This document shows positions 7,174 through 9,999 of a stretch of DNA of 9,999 bases, one piece after another. The position numbers were made by a program, and so were the translations under genes. The notes under the pieces are model-generated. The model ran no database searches. It worked only from the letters and a program-made list of their open reading frames with translations, and was not told the DNA's origin. The DNA comes from DAIRVC01 sp036803025 (GTDB taxonomy: Bacteria > Chloroflexota > Anaerolineae > Anaerolineales > E44-bin32), in assembly GCA_036803025.1 (NCBI GenBank), contig DAIRVC010000097.1:1-9999 (forward strand). Direction: 5' to 3'. Numbering within the stretch: the first letter of the stretch is position 1; each line of letters begins with the position of its first letter.

Positions 7174-8190
7174 TCAGTAGGTCAGCGATTCTGGTCTCGG
7201 CTCGATCCGCTTGCGAAACACCCAGTACGACCAGGCCTGATACATGAGCACAAGGGGCACCAGGAAGAGTGCCACGGTCGTCATCACGCGCAGCGTCGCC
7301 GCGCCGGAGGCGGCATTGTAAATGGTCAGGCTCCAGGCCGGGTTGAGGCTCGAGATCATCACGCGCGGATACAGGATCATGAACACGATGGCGATCGACG
7401 AAGTGATCGAAAGCGCGGTCATGGCGAAGGCCCAGCCCATCTGGCGCGTGCGCACCAGCCAGCCCGTCACCAGGATGGCGGCCGCCATTCCGACCGGAAC
7501 CACCCCGGGGTCAATGCCCAGCTTGGTGAGCAGGTCGGTGGCGAAGTACGTGGCGCCGAAGTATCCCAACAGGGCGAGCGCCGCCAGGGGCCAGATCCGG
7601 AGTGCGGCTCGCTGCGCATCAGCCGCCAGCTCGCCGGCCGTCTTCAGGCTGAGGAAGATCGCCCCATGCAGCGTGAAGACCAATGTGCACGCCAATCCTC
7701 CCAGCAACGCGTACGGGTTGAGGAGGTTCCAGAAGCCGCCGACGTAGTTCATGGCGGCGTCGATGGGGACGCCGCGCACCAGGTTGGCGAATGCCACGCC
7801 CAGCAGGAAGGACGGGACGAGGCTGCCGACAAAGGCGCAGCCGTCCCACAGCGCCCGCCAGCGAGGGTCGGCGTCTTTGCTGCGGAACTCGAAGGCAACC
7901 CCGCGGATGATCAGTGCGACCAGTAGCAGCAGGAAGGGGAGGTAGAAGCCGCTGAACATGGTCGCATACCAGTGCGGGAAGGCGGCGAAGGTGGCGCCGC
8001 CGGCCGTCAGCAGCCAGACCTCATTGCCGTCCCAGTGCGGCCCAATGCTGTTGAGGATCATGCGCCGACGCGTGTCGTCGCGGCCCAGGAAGGGCAGCAA
8101 GATGCCGACGCCGAAATCGAAGCCCTCCAGGAGGAAGAAACCCACATACAGGACTGCGATCAGCAGAAACCAGATCGTGTTGAGGTCCAT
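7174..8190 (-). CDS. cydB: CydB: cytochrome bd quinol oxidase subunit II
   Basis: This 338-residue, highly hydrophobic protein is subunit II of cytochrome bd, the quinol oxidase that reduces O2 to water. CydB forms a pseudo-symmetric dimer with CydA and stabilises the heme pair. Family hallmarks are 'EGFDFGVGILLPFL' (22-35), 'NSIGPHWDGNEVWLLTAGGATFAAFP' (47-72), 'GVAFEFRSKDADPRW' (97-111), 'NPYALLGGLACTLVFTLHGAIFL' (158-180) and the C-terminal 'LMYQAWSYWVFRKRI'. About nine membrane segments can be seen. The length is within the range of short-form CydB (E. coli has about 379 residues). The ATG at 8190 is preceded by GGGAGG (8197-8202), which lies inside the last codons of cydA; the gap is only 3 bases, so translation of the two subunits is probably coupled. 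No frame disruption is seen. Confidence 0.96.
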   Translation of the reverse strand: MDLNTIWFLLIAVLYVGFFLLEGFDFGVGILLPFLGRDDTRRRMILNSIGPHWDGNEVWLLTAGGATFAAFPHWYATMFSGFYLPFLLLLVALIIRGVAFEFRSKDADPRWRALWDGCAFVGSLVPSFLLGVAFANLVRGVPIDAAMNYVGGFWNLLNPYALLGGLACTLVFTLHGAIFLSLKTAGELAADAQRAALRIWPLAALALLGYFGATYFATDLLTKLGIDPGVVPVGMAAAILVTGWLVRTRQMGWAFAMTALSITSSIAIVFMILYPRVMISSLNPAWSLTIYNAASGAATLRVMTTVALFLVPLVLMYQAWSYWVFRKRIEPRPESLTY

Positions 8191-8193
8191 CGC

Positions 8194-9585
8194 TCACCTC
8201 CCATCCGAAGCCAGGAACGAGTCGGGATCGCCGGAGGGCTCGAGCGCCGACACGGCCTGTGGGCCGCCGCGGGCGAACTTGCTCAGCAGATAGATGGTGG
8301 CCAGCATGAGCAGGCCGTAGAGGAGCGTCAACACGATCAGACTGGTGAGGACCATGCCCGCCGAGACGGTGGCTGAGACCGCCTCCTCCACCCGCATGAC
8401 GCCGTAGACCACCCAGGGCATGCGCCCGGTCTCGGTCAGAATCCAGCCTGTGGTGGTGCCCACGTAGGGCAGGGCGATGGCCCAAGGCAGGAAGCGCAAC
8501 GCGCGTGGCGGCGCGCTCAGGCGGCCGCGCATCACCAACGCCACCGCAGCGCCGGAAACAGCCAGCATCAGCGTCCCTACCCCGACCATGGCACGGAAGC
8601 TCCAATAGGCGATCCAGGCCACCGGGACGTAGTCGCCCGGGCCGAAGGCCTGTTCGAATTCCTGCTGCAGGTCGTTGATCCCCCACACACGCCCCTCCAG
8701 GCGGTTGTAGGCCAGTAGACTGAGCAGTCGCGGGATCCGAATGGCGAAGACTTCGCGCCGGCCTTCCAGATCGCCGATCGTGATCAGCGAGAACGAGGCC
8801 GGGTCCTCCGACTCGAACAGCCCTTCGGCCGCGGCCATCTTCATCGGCTGGGTCTCGACCATATGCTGCGCCTGGGAGTGGCCGTTAAGGAAGATCAGCA
8901 CCGAGGCGGCCAGCCCGACCCAGGCGCCGATCTGGAAGGAGCGCCGGTAGACGTCCGGCTCGTTCCCGCGAACCAGATGGTACGCGCTGATGCCGAGGAC
9001 GAAGAAGCTGGCCGTAAGCAGACCGCTGACCAGGACGTGCGGGAACTGGATCCACACGTTGGGGTTGAAGACCAAGGCACCGAAGTCGGCCATCTGCGCC
9101 CGACCGTCGGCGATGACGTAGCCGACGGGCTCCTGCATGAAGGAGTTGGCAATCAGGATCCAGAGTGCCGAGAGGCTCGAGGCGATTGCCACAAGCCACA
9201 GGGCGCCCAGGTGGATGCGCCGGGGCAGGCGATCCCAGCCGAAGAGCCACACCCCCAGGAACGTCGATTCGATGAAGAACGCCAGCAAGGCTTCGATGGC
9301 CAGGGGCGCGCCGAAGATGTCCCCGACAAAGCGCGAATACTCGGCCCAGTTCATCCCGAACTGGAATTCCTGCACGATGCCGGTCACGACGCCCATGGCG
9401 AAGTTGATGACGAACAGCTTGCCCCAGAACTTCGTCATGGTCTTGTAGACCTCTTGGCCTGTGGCTGTGTAGACGGTCTGCATCAGGACCAGCAGCCAGG
9501 CCAAGCCGAGTGTGAGCGGCACGAAGAAGAAGTGATAGACGGTCGTGATCGCAAACTGCCAGCGGGCCAGTGCAAGGGGATCCAT
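8194..9585 (-). CDS. cydA: CydA: cytochrome bd quinol oxidase subunit I, short Q-loop type
   Basis: This 463-residue protein is subunit I of cytochrome bd and carries hemes b558, b595 and d and the quinol site. It begins with the family start 'MDPLALARWQFAITTVYH'. By family alignment from memory, likely heme ligands are His18, His183 ('QFPHVLVSG') and Met333 ('FRAMVGVG'), plus Glu385 in 'TETGRMPW'. Glu98 and Glu106 lie in the proton-channel helix. 'QPMKMAAAEGLFESE' (246-260) opens the quinol-binding loop, with Lys249 and Glu254 matching known quinol-site residues. The length and the compact loop (about 255-320) put it with the short-Q-loop group, as in Geobacillus, rather than the longer E. 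coli form. The start chosen is ATG 9585: it has GGAGG at 9594-9598 with an 8-base spacer. An in-frame GTG at 9600 would add five residues but overlaps that Shine-Dalgarno. Confidence 0.97.
   Translation of the reverse strand: MDPLALARWQFAITTVYHFFFVPLTLGLAWLLVLMQTVYTATGQEVYKTMTKFWGKLFVINFAMGVVTGIVQEFQFGMNWAEYSRFVGDIFGAPLAIEALLAFFIESTFLGVWLFGWDRLPRRIHLGALWLVAIASSLSALWILIANSFMQEPVGYVIADGRAQMADFGALVFNPNVWIQFPHVLVSGLLTASFFVLGISAYHLVRGNEPDVYRRSFQIGAWVGLAASVLIFLNGHSQAQHMVETQPMKMAAAEGLFESEDPASFSLITIGDLEGRREVFAIRIPRLLSLLAYNRLEGRVWGINDLQQEFEQAFGPGDYVPVAWIAYWSFRAMVGVGTLMLAVSGAAVALVMRGRLSAPPRALRFLPWAIALPYVGTTTGWILTETGRMPWVVYGVMRVEEAVSATVSAGMVLTSLIVLTLLYGLLMLATIYLLSKFARGGPQAVSALEPSGDPDSFLASDGR
8197..8202 (-). 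promoter_or_regulatory. cydB Shine-Dalgarno inside the end of cydA
   Basis: On the minus strand GGGAGG precedes the cydB ATG by 6 bases and encodes the final Gly-Arg of CydA. Ribosomes ending cydA therefore stop on top of the cydB start signal, a normal arrangement for equal production of two subunits. Confidence 0.7.
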
Positions 9586-9593
9586 CAGGGCGG

Positions 9594-9598
9594 CCTCC
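9594..9598 (-). promoter_or_regulatory. cydA Shine-Dalgarno that decides the start
   Basis: GGAGG on the minus strand lies 8 bases before ATG 9585. It overlaps the only in-frame upstream candidate (GTG 9600), which favours the ATG and a CydA of 463 residues. Confidence 0.7.
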
Positions 9599-9728
9599 AC
9601 CAGTTGACGATGCGCCCGGCGCGGCGCAGGGCGAACTATCCGGCGGCGCCCGGCCGATAGCGGCCGAGGCGGGGAGGGGTCGTGGGGTAACGCTCGCCAG
9701 AGCCATCATGCCTCAGCGCGCCCACGCT

Positions 9729-9757
9729 TTCTAGTGTGTTCTATCACAAGTCTAGAA
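9729..9757. promoter_or_regulatory. Imperfect dyad between cydA and the divergent gene, candidate operator
   Basis: The outer arms TTCTAG (9729-9734) and CTAGAA (9752-9757) are perfect inverted repeats. Inside them TGTG (9735-9738) and CACA (9745-9748) form a second inverted pair, spaced 6 bases apart. The two pairs are not exactly co-centred: one side has 3 extra bases. The TGTG-N6-CACA core resembles CRP/FNR-family sites with an FNR-like spacing. The position, 144 bases before the cydA start in a stretch otherwise GC-rich, fits an oxygen- or redox-responsive operator for cyd, but no regulator gene is in the window. Assignment is tentative. Confidence 0.4.
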
Positions 9758-9783
9758 GGCGGCCACACCGTTCGCCGGCGAGA

Positions 9784-9815
9784 TTGCTGGCGGTCTGAAG
9801 CGGAAGGTGTATAGT
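9784..9815 (+). promoter_or_regulatory. Possible promoter of the lipoprotein gene
   Basis: TATAGT at 9810-9815 is a good -10 match in GC-rich surroundings. The best -35 candidate, TTGCTG (9784-9789), is 20 bases away, longer than the usual 17. A start near 9822 would give a leader of about 40 bases. That leader would contain a small inverted repeat (GCCTCG at 9818-9823 with CGAGGC at 9837-9842). Confidence 0.3.
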
Positions 9816-9861
9816 AGGCCTCGCGTCGTTGCCTGCCGAGGCGACTGAAGGTGGTGTGCCG

Positions 9862-9999
9862 ATGAGACGAGTGCGTGTCCTGATCCCGATGCTGATCCTG
9901 CTGGCCCTGGCCGGGTGCGGGTTTCTGCCCGGACCACCGGCGCAGCCTACGGCCACGTTGGCGCTGATCCTGCCTAGCCCGGACACGGGCGGGGGGGAG
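9862..9999 (+). CDS. Lipoprotein, N-terminal part, function unknown
   Basis: Only the first 46 codons are inside the window; the frame is open to the right edge. The product starts with a basic n-region (MRRVRV), a hydrophobic core (LIPMLILLALA) and a lipobox LAGC with Cys19 as the likely lipidated residue, followed by a Pro/Thr-rich linker ('PGPPAQPTAT'). This is a type II signal peptide, so the mature protein should be anchored on the outer face of the membrane. 'GAAGGTGG'-type Shine-Dalgarno sequence at 9847-9854 lies 7 bases before the ATG. Such lipoproteins are often solute-binding proteins of ABC transporters, but nothing visible identifies the ligand or family. The gene is transcribed away from cydA and shares its upstream region. 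Confidence 0.75.
   Translation, partial: MRRVRVLIPMLILLALAGCGFLPGPPAQPTATLALILPSPDTGGGE

Larger units (their letters stand above)
9586..9861. other. Divergent intergenic region between cydA and the lipoprotein gene
   Basis: This 276-base stretch contains the cydA Shine-Dalgarno, a small perfect hairpin (CGGCCG-ATAG-CGGCCG, 9651-9666) in the likely cydA leader, the 9729-9757 dyad and the possible lipoprotein promoter. I see no convincing gene in it and no clear sigma-70 promoter for cydA. Confidence 0.6.

Noticed and set aside
8863..9660. 265-residue plus-strand open frame opposite cydA
   Set aside because: Antisense to a strongly conserved gene; composition is typical of a shadow frame.
9735..9749. 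Rex-type operator upstream of cydA
   Set aside because: On the minus strand TTGTG is followed by CACAC after 6 bases, while Rex sites (TTGTGA-N6-TCACAA) need 8 between these blocks. The spacing does not fit, so I only call it a CRP/FNR-like dyad.

Overview
The window is GC-rich bacterial DNA, densely coded, with two blocks of genes that converge near 3430-3560. The plus-strand half (1-3428) holds four genes. They are the 3' end of a protein with a molybdate/tungstate-type periplasmic-binding-like (PBP-like) C-terminal domain, a small four-helix membrane protein of unknown function, a fused alpha-beta NDP-forming acyl-CoA synthetase, and a small helix-hairpin-helix protein of the DUF4332 type. 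The minus-strand half (9585 down to 3557) is a complete cytochrome bd oxidase locus in the order cydA-cydB-cydD-cydC. A divergent lipoprotein gene starts at 9862 and runs off the right edge.

The organism cannot be fixed from the sequence alone. The mix of a fused NDP-forming acyl-CoA synthetase, the PBP-like domain seen with MoeA or DNA-binding domains, a DUF4332 protein, a lipoprotein with a Pro/Thr-rich tail and a short-Q-loop CydA would fit a Chloroflexota (Anaerolineae-like) genome. That is an inference of moderate strength. The cydABDC order is also common in Actinobacteria.

The cyd genes form one functional unit. CydAB is the membrane quinol:O2 oxidoreductase (hemes b558, b595 and d), used for high-affinity oxygen respiration or oxygen scavenging. 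CydDC is the ABC transporter needed for its assembly. The genes look co-transcribed: cydA and cydB are 3 bases apart with the cydB Shine-Dalgarno inside the end of cydA, and cydD and cydC overlap by GTGA. An imperfect dyad at 9729-9757 lies between cydA and the divergent lipoprotein gene and is a candidate operator. A long hairpin at 3457-3502 separates the convergent blocks.

No mobile element, CRISPR array, tRNA or rRNA was seen, and I did not find a clear new multi-gene system. The observation most worth checking is a Gly-to-Val change in the Walker A motif of CydD (residue 385), directly before the catalytic lysine, while CydC keeps an intact P-loop. The other points of interest are the candidate operator, the uncharacterised membrane protein, and the acyl-CoA synthetase/DUF4332 pair.
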